DNA of 64,000 nt from Ancylomarina salipaludis (GCF_004122035.1 NZ_SAXA01000008.1:1-64000), one strand, 5' to 3'. Shown: positions 52,164-61,800, counted from the first letter of the stretch. Program-made: numbers and translations. Notes: a model not told the origin generated them from the letters alone.

Positions 52164-53102
52164 ATGCCTGAAAAACACACTAAGAACCGCATCAGACTCG
52201 TAGTTATCTTTCTAATAATTATAGTAGTAGCCTCTCTTTTTTACTTTAGGAAACCGTCCACCGAGACAACTGATGAAGTTAAACTTATTGAAAATCTTGT
52301 CGCTTCATCTGTCAAATCAGAACAGGAAAGCGTTACTATTTTCCACTTTAACAACATTTTATTTAGTTTACCATCCCCTTATCAGATTTCACTCATTTTA
52401 CACGAGTCAGGTATTTCATATAATAAAGATTTACTCAACCCTACTCGCAAAGCATCTGATTATATAACAAACTTTAGTCGAGCCATCAATTTTGGTGTTT
52501 ATGGTGTCGATTTAGGCTATATCAATATCTATCAACAAACACAAGATGCGGCAAGTTATTTTGCTGTTCTCAAAATTTTATCTTTGGATCTTGGCATCTA
52601 TAAAGTTCTCAATCAGGCAACTGTCAATAGAATTGAGGCTAATATTGACAACCGGGATTCTCTGATGGTTATAGTTTCTGAAACTTATCGAAATATCGAT
52701 AATTTTTTAAAAAATAATAAACGCGAAGAAATTGGCGCACTGATACTTGCCGGGGGATGGATTGAGTCAGTATATGTTCTCACTCAAGAGATGAAGAACA
52801 ATCCACATCCTGATTTAATGCAACGAATTGCAGAACAAAAAAGACCGCTCGAGAATCTAATCAAGTTATTGGTCCCCTATGCAGAGGATAATGAAGACTT
52901 TAAATTTCTGGTCGAAAACTTAATTGATTTAGCTTATACTTTTGATGAAATTGTTGAAGAGTACGAATATGTCCCTTCCACTGATTTTCCTAAAAAGAAG
53001 CTTACTGTTGTCAATTGCAAATCTAAACTGATTATCACTCCAAAAGTGACTTCTGTAATTACTGAAAAGATTGATAAGCTGCATGTTTTTATTACACGAT
53101 GA
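52164..53102 (+). CDS. Membrane-anchored protein of unknown function, ahead of an ABC transporter
   Basis: This 312-aa protein starts with a positively charged stretch and one membrane helix (about 11-28: LVVIFLIIIVVASLFYF) and has a periplasmic body of roughly 280 residues. The body is helix-rich with few prolines, has an FSLPSPYQISLILHESGI segment near residues 65-82, and has no cysteine pair or catalytic motif that I recognise. It is first in a three-gene same-strand run with a secreted 137-aa protein (65-base gap) and a TerB-ABCG transporter (36-base gap), so it probably works with that transporter. Confidence 0.75.
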   Translation: MPEKHTKNRIRLVVIFLIIIVVASLFYFRKPSTETTDEVKLIENLVASSVKSEQESVTIFHFNNILFSLPSPYQISLILHESGISYNKDLLNPTRKASDYITNFSRAINFGVYGVDLGYINIYQQTQDAASYFAVLKILSLDLGIYKVLNQATVNRIEANIDNRDSLMVIVSETYRNIDNFLKNNKREEIGALILAGGWIESVYVLTQEMKNNPHPDLMQRIAEQKRPLENLIKLLVPYAEDNEDFKFLVENLIDLAYTFDEIVEEYEYVPSTDFPKKKLTVVNCKSKLIITPKVTSVITEKIDKLHVFITR

Positions 53103-53167
53103 ATTGAACTAATTAAGCAATTCAACAGCAATCAATTAATGCTTCAACCTAAACCAATTCTCAACAA

Positions 53168-53581
53168 ATGAAAACGTTATACTTTTTTATTCTTATAAGC
53201 ATTTTGACGATATCCAACAGTCTGGCACAAGACAAAAAATTAATGGAAGAATGTAGTAAATACCTGCAATCAACTTATGTTTCTGATGGTCAGGAATACA
53301 AAGCATATTTAAATTCCGGGGAATCTGCTGAATTCCATACCACCTTCTATTCTGGCAATCATTATCGAGTGGCCGGTGTAAGCGATCAGGAAGATAGCCA
53401 ACTTATATTCTCAGTTTACGATCAGGAAAATAACCTCTTATTCACCAATAAGAAATATGCGTCAACCCCATATTGGGATTTCGAATTCGCAAGTACACTT
53501 AATTGTACGATAAAAGCTCAATACATTTCCAAAAAGAAGAAGCCAGGTTCAATATTATTACTTATTGGTTTCCAACAGTAA
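53168..53581 (+). CDS. Secreted 137-aa protein, unrecognised
   Basis: A signal peptide (1 to about 20, ending SNSLAQ) precedes a small beta-rich domain with alternating hydrophobic residues (FHTTFYSGNHYRVAGVS, LIFSVYDQENNLLF). Cys29 and Cys112 are the only cysteines of the mature part. The pattern looks like a C2- or jelly-roll-type fold used for binding. It lies between the membrane-anchored protein and the ABC transporter, suggesting a periplasmic partner of the transporter (inference). Confidence 0.75.
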   Translation: MKTLYFFILISILTISNSLAQDKKLMEECSKYLQSTYVSDGQEYKAYLNSGESAEFHTTFYSGNHYRVAGVSDQEDSQLIFSVYDQENNLLFTNKKYASTPYWDFEFASTLNCTIKAQYISKKKKPGSILLLIGFQQ

Positions 53582-53617
53582 TTTCCCCAAACAACATACT
53601 ACAAGTCCTCTTAATTC

Positions 53618-56600
53618 ATGAGCGAAAGAATTCTAAAAGCCTTGATGCAATTATTCGCGATTATTGCACATCCTGAAGGTTCAGGTGAAAAGCGCCGCGC
53701 AATGGTTGTGAAATACCTATACCGCCAATTGGATCAGGATTCTGCACAGGAATATCTGAATTTATATAACAAATATTATCAGGATACTGTTGACAGAAAC
53801 AACAGGCGATCAAAAAGAAAACAAGTCACCTCATCCCGCTCCGTTAGAGTCTTGAGAATATGCAGTGAAATGAATAAAGAACTTGTCGCCAGACAAAAAA
53901 TCATTATTCTTATTCAACTGCTTGAATTCCTTATGGAAAGCGATGAGATTACCTCCAGCGAAAAGGAATTCGTTGAAACGGTTGCAGACACTTTTAATTT
54001 GCCAATAGATGGCTATATCAGACTGCAAGACTTTATGCTTTCAGACTTTGATGATATCAAAGAATCTGACCGACTTTTAACAATCAACAACAAAAAGACA
54101 CATACAGGAGAAGGGGAACATATCTATTCTGAAGGAATATCCGGAGAAATCAAAATTCTCCGACTTGTTCGAATTGATTTGTTTGTAATCCGTTTTCAAG
54201 GGCTCAAAGAGCTTTACATGAATGGACTTGCGTTAAAACCAGAACGCGTTCACATTCTGACTCAAGGCTCTTCCGTTCGTAATCCAAAGATTGAGCCGAT
54301 TTATTTTAGCGACATCTTAAGCACATTTAACCGCGATTCAAACAACGAACGCGTTGTTTTTGAAGCGAAAGATATCGAATTCCGATATAAAGAAAATGAT
54401 CAAGGTGTTCACCAGCATTCGTTTAAGGAAGAGTCGGGAAAAATGGTTGGGATTATGGGCTCAAGTGGTGCCGGAAAAACAACACTCCTGAATATTTTAA
54501 ATGGATCATTAGCGCCTCAAAAAGGGCAGGTATTAATAAATGGTCATGATATATATCAGGATAAAGAATCTATAGAAGGGGTTATTGGGCACGTCTCTCA
54601 GGATGACCTTCTTATCGATTCATTAACGGTTTTTGAGAACCTCTATTTTAATGCAAAACTTTGTTTCAATAAATACTCTTCTTTTAAACTTATTAGACGT
54701 GTATACAAAGTCCTTAAAGATTTAGGCCTATTTGAAGCCCGAAATCTGAAGGTTGGTAATCCTCTTGATAAAAAAATTAGCGGGGGACAACGTAAGCGAT
54801 TGAATATTGCTTTGGAATTAATCCGTGAACCAGCCGTACTTTTTCTTGATGAACCAACATCCGGTTTATCTTCGCGAGATTCATCCAAAATAATGGATCT
54901 TCTTAAAAACTTAGCTTTAAAAGGGAAACTCATTTTTGTGGTTGTACATCAACCCTCAAGTGAAACATTCAAAATGTTTGACCGTCTTCTCTTTCTTGAT
55001 CTGGGCGGTTATATGATTTTTAATGGTAACCCGCTTGATGCCATCACTTACTTTAAGGCACAAACACAACAAGCCAACCGTAGTGGTAACGAATGTGAAG
55101 TTTGTGGTAATATAGATGCTGACCAAATATTCAACATGGTTGAATCTGAGGTGCTTGACGAATACGGGATTCCAACACAAACTCGTAAAGTAAGACCTGT
55201 ACAATGGGACAAAAGATTTATAGCAAGCAATATTCCTCAAAAAGTAATTGAAGATGCTAATGAATTACCACCGGTCAGTTTCAAAGTACCCAATCAGTTT
55301 AAGCAATTCAGTGTTTTTGTTAAGCGAGATATTATTTCAAAGTTATCAAACAAACAATATCTGCTCATCAATTTTTTAGAAACACCCCTATTAGCATTCA
55401 TCTTATCCTATATTATTAAATTCTATAATATCGATAAAGCCAATCAACTGGGCTATACTTTCAGTAGCAATAGCAATATTCCGGTTTATATTTTTATGGC
55501 GGTAATCGTAGCTCTATTTATAGGCTTAACCCTTAGTGCAGAAGAAATAATAAAGGATAGAAAAATTCTAAAACGAGAACGTTTCCTCAACTTAAGTCCG
55601 GCAAGCTATTTTTTGTCGAAAGTTGTTATTCTTTTTTCGGTATCAGCCTTTCAAGCGTTTATTTTTGTCATTATTGGTAACTCAATACTTGAAATAAAGG
55701 ACATGTATTTCACTTACTGGCTTGTCCTGTTTAGTTCCTGGTGTTTTGCAAATATGTTAGGCTTAGTTATTTCTGACAGCTTTAAAACGGTCATAAACAT
55801 CTATATTTTAATTCCATTTATTTTAATCCCCCAATTAATTTTAAGTGGCGTTATTGTCAAATTCGATAAAATTAATCCGAACATTTCACATCCAAACAAA
55901 ATACCTTGGTATGGTGAGATTATTACGGCTCGATGGGCCTATGAGGCTTTGGCAGTAGAACAATTTACGGCCAATAAATATGAAACCAATTTCTATCTAT
56001 TCGATAAAATAATGAGCCAGGCTGATTACAAGAAAAACTACTGGCTACCCATCTTAAAAAACAAACTAAACGATTGTGAAAAGATTCTAAGGAAGGGCAA
56101 AATCAATGAAAAGTACAGTGTAAATCTAAGCTTAATTTACAATGAACTCAAGTCTAACGAATTACCTATAAAGTTTGACAAACTGGATCTTTTGACAAGA
56201 AATCCAATAACCTTAACCCTACTGAAAGAGCTCAGGATGTACCTTAATGATATCAGCCATCATTACGTCATGCTATATAATGCTGCTAACAAAAGAAAAG
56301 ACGAAAAACTGCTTGATCTGCAAAGCAAATACGCGGATAAAGAGAGCTTTGTAACTATGAAGAAATCTTATGACAATGACAGATTAACTGAATTTGTTAA
56401 AAACAGCAATGATATTGAACGTATTGTAGAGTACAAAGATCGATTATATCAGAGAATTGATCCAATATTCAGAGATGGTAAAAGTTCTTTCTTAAAAGCG
56501 CATTTTTATGCCCCTCGAAAAAAGATTTTTAATCGTAAATTCGATACATATTGGGTTAATATCACCGTTATTTGGCTAATGACTATTTCCCTATACATCG

Positions 56601-56668
56601 TTTTATACTTTGGATTATTCAAGCGTTTTTTAAACGCATTGGAGCGTCGAATCATAAAATTAATCTAA
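53618..56668 (+). CDS. ABCG-type transporter with N-terminal TerB-like domain
   Basis: This 1016-aa single-chain protein has several parts. Residues 1-145 are helical and resemble the tellurite-resistance TerB/co-chaperone fold (VARQKIIILIQLLEFLMESD...SSEKEFVETVADTFN). Residues 155-245 form a beta-rich linker I cannot name. Residues about 247-480 are an ATPase domain with Walker A GSSGAGKTT (281-289), signature ISGGQRKRL and Walker B LFLDEPTSGLSS. From about 570 an ABC-2 membrane domain follows, interrupted near 770-980 by a large helical extracytoplasmic part, and a final helix lies near the C-terminus. ATPase before membrane domain is the ABCG order. The substrate is unknown. A bidirectional terminator follows. 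Confidence 0.85.
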   Translation: MSERILKALMQLFAIIAHPEGSGEKRRAMVVKYLYRQLDQDSAQEYLNLYNKYYQDTVDRNNRRSKRKQVTSSRSVRVLRICSEMNKELVARQKIIILIQLLEFLMESDEITSSEKEFVETVADTFNLPIDGYIRLQDFMLSDFDDIKESDRLLTINNKKTHTGEGEHIYSEGISGEIKILRLVRIDLFVIRFQGLKELYMNGLALKPERVHILTQGSSVRNPKIEPIYFSDILSTFNRDSNNERVVFEAKDIEFRYKENDQGVHQHSFKEESGKMVGIMGSSGAGKTTLLNILNGSLAPQKGQVLINGHDIYQDKESIEGVIGHVSQDDLLIDSLTVFENLYFNAKLCFNKYSSFKLIRRVYKVLKDLGLFEARNLKVGNPLDKKISGGQRKRLNIALELIREPAVLFLDEPTSGLSSRDSSKIMDLLKNLALKGKLIFVVVHQPSSETFKMFDRLLFLDLGGYMIFNGNPLDAITYFKAQTQQANRSGNECEVCGNIDADQIFNMVESEVLDEYGIPTQTRKVRPVQWDKRFIASNIPQKVIEDANELPPVSFKVPNQFKQFSVFVKRDIISKLSNKQYLLINFLETPLLAFILSYIIKFYNIDKANQLGYTFSSNSNIPVYIFMAVIVALFIGLTLSAEEIIKDRKILKRERFLNLSPASYFLSKVVILFSVSAFQAFIFVIIGNSILEIKDMYFTYWLVLFSSWCFANMLGLVISDSFKTVINIYILIPFILIPQLILSGVIVKFDKINPNISHPNKIPWYGEIITARWAYEALAVEQFTANKYETNFYLFDKIMSQADYKKNYWLPILKNKLNDCEKILRKGKINEKYSVNLSLIYNELKSNELPIKFDKLDLLTRNPITLTLLKELRMYLNDISHHYVMLYNAANKRKDEKLLDLQSKYADKESFVTMKKSYDNDRLTEFVKNSNDIERIVEYKDRLYQRIDPIFRDGKSSFLKAHFYAPRKKIFNRKFDTYWVNITVIWLMTISLYIVLYFGLFKRFLNALERRIIKLI

Positions 56669-56671
56669 AAC

Positions 56672-56707
56672 AAAAAAATCCATTCTCAGTGAATGGATTT
56701 TTTTTCG
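56672..56707 (+). terminator. Bidirectional terminator
   Basis: AAAAATCCATTC and GAATGGATTTTT pair perfectly around TCAGT, with A and T runs on both sides. It serves the transporter gene and, on the minus strand, the MurU-like gene. Confidence 0.9.
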
Positions 56708-56721
56708 TCCTGTCAAGAAGG

Positions 56722-57447
56722 TTATTTCTTTAGAAGTGTTTCAGCCTTCAACAAGTCTTCCGGCTTACCAAGATCCATCCACAATTCTGTTGAATCGTAG
56801 AAACCAGCTATCTTATGATTTTTAGCTAATCGCAGATATAAATCAATTATAGAAAATGCACCCTCTTCTTCAATCAGCTCCAACAACTTTGAGTCGATAA
56901 TATGAATACCTGAAAAACTATAAGCCTTAGAATTCAAATGACTATCATTCACAATTTTTTCTTCATGAGTTGCATCATTTTTCCAGGCACAGAGTAAACC
57001 GTCCTGATTAAAGCACAGATACCGATCAGTCTTTTTATCAATTAAATTCAATGTTGCTAATGCATTATTCTGCTTGTGAGCCAATAAAAGCTCTCCTAAA
57101 TCTAAAGAACTCAACACGTCTACATTATAAATTAAAACGGGAGAATCAGGAATGAATAATGGCGCTGCCTTTTTAATTGCCCCTCCTGTATCCAACAGGA
57201 GCTCTCTCTCATCCGAAATTCTGATATCCATCCCAAAATTTTTATTTGATTCGAGAAAATCTTCTATTTGATCGGCAAAATGGTGAACATTTATCACAAT
57301 TCTATCCACACCAAAAGCTCTCATCTTCAGAATGCAATGCTCTAACAGAGGTTTTCCATTCAGTTTGACCAAAGCTTTAGGGCAATTCTTTGTATAGTGA
57401 TGCAAGCGTGTACCAAGACCCGCAGCAAATATCATTGCATTAATCAT
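56722..57447 (-). CDS. MurU-like sugar-1-phosphate nucleotidyltransferase
   Basis: This 241-aa GT-A-fold nucleotidyltransferase begins INAMIFAAGLGTRLHHYTKN, with the GLGTR...PKAL signature, the metal-binding VLIYNVDVLSSLDL near residues 105-118, and ELWMDLGKPEDL at the end. Most similar in length and motifs is MurU, which makes UDP-MurNAc from MurNAc-1-phosphate in cell-wall recycling, and related uridylyl- or mannose-1-phosphate transferases. The adjacent kinase with an AmgK-like N-terminal half supports the MurU reading, since AmgK and MurU work in series. The start overlaps the stop of a 50-aa Cys-rich gene by eight bases. Confidence 0.85.
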   Translation of the reverse strand: MINAMIFAAGLGTRLHHYTKNCPKALVKLNGKPLLEHCILKMRAFGVDRIVINVHHFADQIEDFLESNKNFGMDIRISDERELLLDTGGAIKKAAPLFIPDSPVLIYNVDVLSSLDLGELLLAHKQNNALATLNLIDKKTDRYLCFNQDGLLCAWKNDATHEEKIVNDSHLNSKAYSFSGIHIIDSKLLELIEEEGAFSIIDLYLRLAKNHKIAGFYDSTELWMDLGKPEDLLKAETLLKK

Positions 57448-57592
57448 GTTGTCTTTTTATTTCTTTTGCATCGCAAAGTTTTTTCACATTCTTAGCGACA
57501 CGTGCACATTTTTTACAGACATACTTTTCACCACCTTTACAAAGCTTATCTGCGTATTCTGTTTTCGATAATTTACAACGCTTCTTACCCAT
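57440..57592 (-). CDS. 50-aa Cys-rich zinc-ribbon-like protein
   Basis: The ATG at 57592 opens a 50-codon frame beginning MGKKRCKLSK, with cysteines at 6, 18, 26, 29 and 40. CKKC at 26-29 with an outlying Cys pair looks like a zinc ribbon or a short metal-binding domain. It is basic (many Lys), so RNA binding is possible. The start is two bases past the stop of the kinase-RapZ gene, and the end overlaps the MurU-like start by eight bases. Three genes packed this tightly are almost certainly co-translated. I do not know the family. Confidence 0.65.
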   Translation of the reverse strand: MGKKRCKLSKTEYADKLCKGGEKYVCKKCARVAKNVKKLCDAKEIKRQHD

Positions 57593-57594
57593 AG

Positions 57595-59019
57595 CTAAAA
57601 GGTCTTTACACTCCCCATTTCAAGGTGTTTAAGCTCAATTTGAACATCGTATTTACCCTCAATATATTTAGCCAAATAGTCAGCTGCATACACCGATCGG
57701 TGTTGGCCTCCAACACAACCAAAATAAATATCCAATTGTTTTATTTTCTGTTTTTGAGATTTATCAATGGCAAAATCAAGAACAGCGCATACAGATTTTA
57801 GAAATGCATGCATGCTTGTTTCTTCTTTGAAAAAAGTAGGTAGAAATTCTGAATTCATATGACTTTCTTCAAAACGAATGTCACCAACAGGATCATCAAT
57901 TATTCGACAATCAAAAACAAAACCATCAGGTTGAATACCTCTTCGATATGAAAAGCTCTGAATCGATACTTTCAGCTTATTCTCCTCAACAAGACCTACT
58001 GAATTTAAAAATTCTGATTCACACACCCTTTTCAATGCAGCCAACAACTCTGGAAATTCAACAGAGAAATCCAAATGAGGCAATATTTCTCTTAAATCTC
58101 GCAAGGCATAGGGTATTGATTGCAGAAAGTGCACTTTCTTCTCATAAAAACCTCTAAAACCAAAAGCGCCCATAGCTTGCATCTTACGTATCAAAACATA
58201 GCCATAATAATAGGTTTTAAACGCTTTTATATCAACTTGCTTATACGAACTCAACTCATCCAAATAATAAGCTAAAAGTTCATCACGTACAGCCTGAGGG
58301 AAATCAGCCTTAGCATCGTATAAGAGGGATGCCAAATCGTATGGTAAAGCTCCCTTTCGTCCTCCTTGATAATCTATAAACTTGGGCTCACCATCTTTTA
58401 ACATGACATTTCTCGATTGAAAATCTCTATAGAGAAAATAGTCATCCGGGGCTTGCAATAAGTAATCAGTAAACTTCAAATAATCATCCTCAAGCAATTG
58501 CTCATCAAAAGGCACTTTGGCCAGCTTCAGAAAATAGTATTTAAAATAATTCAGATCCCACATCATAGATTGCTTATCAAAAGCAGCTCTAGGGTAAGCA
58601 ACCGAATAATCTAATCCCTCACCGCCTTCTATCTGAAAACGGATTAATTCTTTAATCGTTTTTTTCAGAATGAGAATAAGTGAATCCGGAAAATGATTGC
58701 CTTTTCGTTCTTTTTGAATAAAATCGAAAAGCATGGTATCGCCAAAATCATCCTGTAAATAAATATCTTTAGATTCGTCCACAGCCAAAATTGAAGGAAC
58801 TGGCAAATCTTTCGATTTAAAATGACGACTAAACGTGATAAAGGCTTTATTTTCTTTTTTATCAGCATTATAAACGCCCATTACGGTCTGTTTCTTCCCG
58901 ATTAAACGAATATACTGACGATACGAACCAGATGGAGGAATCAGCTCGGTTCGCACAAGTTGGTCACCAGTTGATTCTTCAAAAAGTTTGATAATATTTT
59001 GTTCTATATTTTTCTTCAT
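57595..59019 (-). CDS. AmgK-like sugar kinase fused to a RapZ C-terminal domain
   Basis: The ATG at 59019 gives 474 aa (the frame is open from 59043). Residues 1 to about 330 have an aminoglycoside-phosphotransferase fold: substrate and ATP region SGSYRQYIRL near the start, catalytic loop LYRDFQSRNVMLKD, and metal site FIDYQGGRKGALPYDLASLL. This matches AmgK, the anomeric kinase for MurNAc/GlcNAc. Residues from about 350 match the RapZ C-terminal domain (SFSYRRGIQPDGFVFDCR and GCVGGQHRSVYAA near the end). In E. coli RapZ this domain binds glucosamine-6-phosphate and controls GlmS. The fusion suggests a kinase that senses or is steered by an amino-sugar phosphate (inference). Confidence 0.88.
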   Translation of the reverse strand: MKKNIEQNIIKLFEESTGDQLVRTELIPPSGSYRQYIRLIGKKQTVMGVYNADKKENKAFITFSRHFKSKDLPVPSILAVDESKDIYLQDDFGDTMLFDFIQKERKGNHFPDSLILILKKTIKELIRFQIEGGEGLDYSVAYPRAAFDKQSMMWDLNYFKYYFLKLAKVPFDEQLLEDDYLKFTDYLLQAPDDYFLYRDFQSRNVMLKDGEPKFIDYQGGRKGALPYDLASLLYDAKADFPQAVRDELLAYYLDELSSYKQVDIKAFKTYYYGYVLIRKMQAMGAFGFRGFYEKKVHFLQSIPYALRDLREILPHLDFSVEFPELLAALKRVCESEFLNSVGLVEENKLKVSIQSFSYRRGIQPDGFVFDCRIIDDPVGDIRFEESHMNSEFLPTFFKEETSMHAFLKSVCAVLDFAIDKSQKQKIKQLDIYFGCVGGQHRSVYAADYLAKYIEGKYDVQIELKHLEMGSVKTF

Positions 59020-59062
59020 AAAGAATGAAAGTTTCGATATCAATAAAATTAAAGTTTCTTGC

Positions 59063-59743
59063 TTACAAAAAGAAGTAACACAAAAGAACTTCGATAAGCA
59101 GAGCTGGCAACATATTTAAAACACGAATTCTTTTAATATCAAGGATCGTGACACCCAATCCCAGAATTAAAATCCCGCCTATTCCTGTTAGCTCAGTAAT
59201 GATGGCATCCGGAATGATATTGCCAAAAAACACGGCCAACAGGGTTAGGGCTGCCTGATAAATAAACAAGGGAACTGATGAAAACATGACACCAATACCA
59301 AAAGCTGCCGTTAAAGCAATGGCAGAAAAGCCATCCATAATCGACTTGGTAAATAAGAGGTTGGCGCCTTTCCCCATGCCTTCTTCAAAACAACCTAAAA
59401 TGGACATACTCCCCATACAAAACAAAAGGAAAGCAGTAATCATTCCTGTAGAAAAGGAGTTATCCTCTTCCTTGCCTAACTTACGTTTAATTATATCACT
59501 TAGCTTTTCAGTGCCTTTTTCAATATTGATCCATTCTCCAAGTAAAGATCCTGTGACCAAACTAAAGATCATAATCAGCATGTTATTGGCTTTAAAAGCC
59601 ATAACCAAACCTAAACTGATTGTAAACAAACCTATGGCTTGAAAAACAATCTCGAAAAGCCTCTTGGGTATTCGGGAACGGAAGGCCAAACCAATAGCAC
59701 TTCCAAGAATTACAGCTCCTACATTAACAAGGGTTCCAATCAT
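59063..59743 (-). CDS. DUF554 family membrane protein
   Basis: This 226-aa protein has about six to seven membrane segments and starts MIGTLVNVGAVILGSAIGL, the hallmark of the DUF554 (YdfK) family. GSLLGEWINIEKG near residues 84-96 and MDGFSAIALTAAFGIGVMFS are also conserved in it. The function is unestablished; transport has been proposed for relatives. It lies 16 bases from the DPP III gene and about 20 from the kinase-RapZ gene on the same strand, so it may share their transcript. Confidence 0.9.
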   Translation of the reverse strand: MIGTLVNVGAVILGSAIGLAFRSRIPKRLFEIVFQAIGLFTISLGLVMAFKANNMLIMIFSLVTGSLLGEWINIEKGTEKLSDIIKRKLGKEEDNSFSTGMITAFLLFCMGSMSILGCFEEGMGKGANLLFTKSIMDGFSAIALTAAFGIGVMFSSVPLFIYQAALTLLAVFFGNIIPDAIITELTGIGGILILGLGVTILDIKRIRVLNMLPALLIEVLLCYFFL

Positions 59744-59759
59744 CCTATCAGATTATAGA

Positions 59760-61724
59760 TTAATTCTCATTGGGTAAGAATGAATAGTTTTTTGAGTAGT
59801 TAAGCATTTGCTCTGCAAAATCCATAGGATAACTCACCTCTACATCAACAATGATTCCTTCTTTGTAAACAGGATGATATTCCGGATTGATAAAACCAGC
59901 ATAAGCAGCCAGATTCAATTTCTCAAATCGATATTTAACTTCCTGATGAATAGCCTCGTCAACTTTCACGGCATAGTTCTCAACCAATAATTTACCCGCT
60001 TCAAAATCACCTTCTGATTTGATACGCTGAACTTCTTTTAATAGTTCACCAAAGAGAACTCTTAATTTCTCGTAATCACGAATTACAAAATAAGTTTTTC
60101 CTTCTTCTTCCAGTTTCTCAATCACATTATCATCAAAACCTTTTTCAAAAACCCACTTTGCAATAAGTTGACGGTTTCTCATATGTGATTCTTCAATCTC
60201 TTTGCCCAATTCAATTCGGGTAAGCTGAGTTAATAACCCATTACGGATATAGCCATCATACTCCGCTTTACCCACTTCCAAATTAGGAATCAAGCCAAGC
60301 TCAATCAATTTTTCATCCATGATATAGTATAAGGCAAATAAATCCGCTCTCGCTTCTTCAAGTGTAGAATGGTAATTTTTCAATGCATCCATGCCTACAC
60401 CTGGGAGCAATTGTCCGGAGCCATGACCTAAACATTCATGCAAATCCGTATGCAGATTGCCTCCTAAATGACCAAATTCCTTCGAACGGGCAATCTCTTC
60501 TTCACTATAAGCAAACTCTTCGAGCATTCCCCCTTTTAAAGAAGCCTGATGATAAGCATGTGTGATATTATCAATCGTCACCGACTTGCTACCATGCTCT
60601 TTACGAATCCACTCAGCATTGGGCAAATTAATGCCAATTGGCGTAGCAGGATGGCAGTCACCACCAAGCATGGCAACCGTAATCACCTTAGCACTTACCC
60701 CTTTCACAACCTCTTTCTTAAAACGCGAATCAACAGGAGAATGATCCTCAAACCACTGAGCATTTTGGGAAATAATTTTTGTGCGCTTGCTTCCTTCCAA
60801 ATCCTCAAAGTTAACCACTGACTCCCAGCTTCCTTTTATAGCAAGAGCATCACCGTAAACTTCAATAAAACCATTTACCACATCAACATGCGCATCTAAA
60901 TCCTTTACCCAAAGAATTGAATAATCATCAAAGGTTTTTAAATCGCCTGTTTTGTAGAATTCAATCAGTTTGATTAAGGCTTGTTTTTGCAGCTCACTAT
61001 CGGCAATCGGTAAAGCTTTCTCTAACCAAAATACAATCTCTTCGATTGCTTCGGTATACATCCCCCCAACTTTCCACACTTTTTCTTTTAGCTCACCATT
61101 CTCCTTTATCAGTTTGGAATTTAAGCCAGCTGAAATAGGTCGATCAACATCGCCTTTATCAAACTGCTTGTAAAATTCTTCAACTTCCTTTTGAGAAACC
61201 GATTCATAATAGTTATTGGCCGAACTCTCAATCAAATCCATATCAGGATTAAGTACCACCCGTTTTGCCTCTGATTTTTCATCAAACATGACCTCGCTCA
61301 ATCGAGTAATCAGATCAATCTCATTTTCGTTTGACTTCAAAGGCAGCAATTCATAGTTTGAATTGGCAATTAGTTCACCAAAGTATTCCTCTGTAAACTC
61401 CGGCATAATTTTATCCATGGAATAATGGTGATGTATTCCATTTGAAAACCAAACACGTTTGGTATAAACCTCAAAATTCTTGAATTCGTCGCAGTCTCTA
61501 TCGCCGTCATAAGACAGAAGAATTGCTTCCAAAGTTCTTCGAATCATCAGATTGTATTTATTATTCTGATCAAACAAGATATCACGTCCGCAATGCGCCG
61601 CCTCAGATAAATAATAGATTAACTCTTTTTGTTGCAAAGTCAAATCTTCGAAACCAGGCACCTGATATCTTAATATTTTAACATCAGCAAATTGTTCCGT
61701 TTGATATATAAATTCTTCTGTCAT
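59760..61724 (-). CDS. Dipeptidyl peptidase III (M49)
   Basis: This 654-aa protein has the M49 zinc motifs HECLGH (429-434) and EEARAD (456-461), the second including the glutamate ligand, and lies in the length range of the family. It has no signal peptide, so it probably acts in the cytosol, cutting dipeptides from the N-terminus of tetra- to octapeptides. Bacteroidota enzymes usually have HECLGH with Cys where eukaryotic proteins have Leu, and that is the case here. With the DPP IV gene at 49877 it points to peptide use. Confidence 0.93.
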   Translation of the reverse strand: MTEEFIYQTEQFADVKILRYQVPGFEDLTLQQKELIYYLSEAAHCGRDILFDQNNKYNLMIRRTLEAILLSYDGDRDCDEFKNFEVYTKRVWFSNGIHHHYSMDKIMPEFTEEYFGELIANSNYELLPLKSNENEIDLITRLSEVMFDEKSEAKRVVLNPDMDLIESSANNYYESVSQKEVEEFYKQFDKGDVDRPISAGLNSKLIKENGELKEKVWKVGGMYTEAIEEIVFWLEKALPIADSELQKQALIKLIEFYKTGDLKTFDDYSILWVKDLDAHVDVVNGFIEVYGDALAIKGSWESVVNFEDLEGSKRTKIISQNAQWFEDHSPVDSRFKKEVVKGVSAKVITVAMLGGDCHPATPIGINLPNAEWIRKEHGSKSVTIDNITHAYHQASLKGGMLEEFAYSEEEIARSKEFGHLGGNLHTDLHECLGHGSGQLLPGVGMDALKNYHSTLEEARADLFALYYIMDEKLIELGLIPNLEVGKAEYDGYIRNGLLTQLTRIELGKEIEESHMRNRQLIAKWVFEKGFDDNVIEKLEEEGKTYFVIRDYEKLRVLFGELLKEVQRIKSEGDFEAGKLLVENYAVKVDEAIHQEVKYRFEKLNLAAYAGFINPEYHPVYKEGIIVDVEVSYPMDFAEQMLNYSKNYSFLPNEN

Positions 61725-61800
61725 AATTGTTGATATTGATTACACAGCTAGTCTGACAAACAGTTGCTGTACTTTTCGTAATTTTATATAGTTCTGATAA

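Noticed and set aside
53618-56668. TerB-ABCG operon considered as a classical tellurite-resistance (ter) cluster
   Set aside because: No TerA, TerC, TerD or TerZ-type genes are present, only one TerB-like domain.
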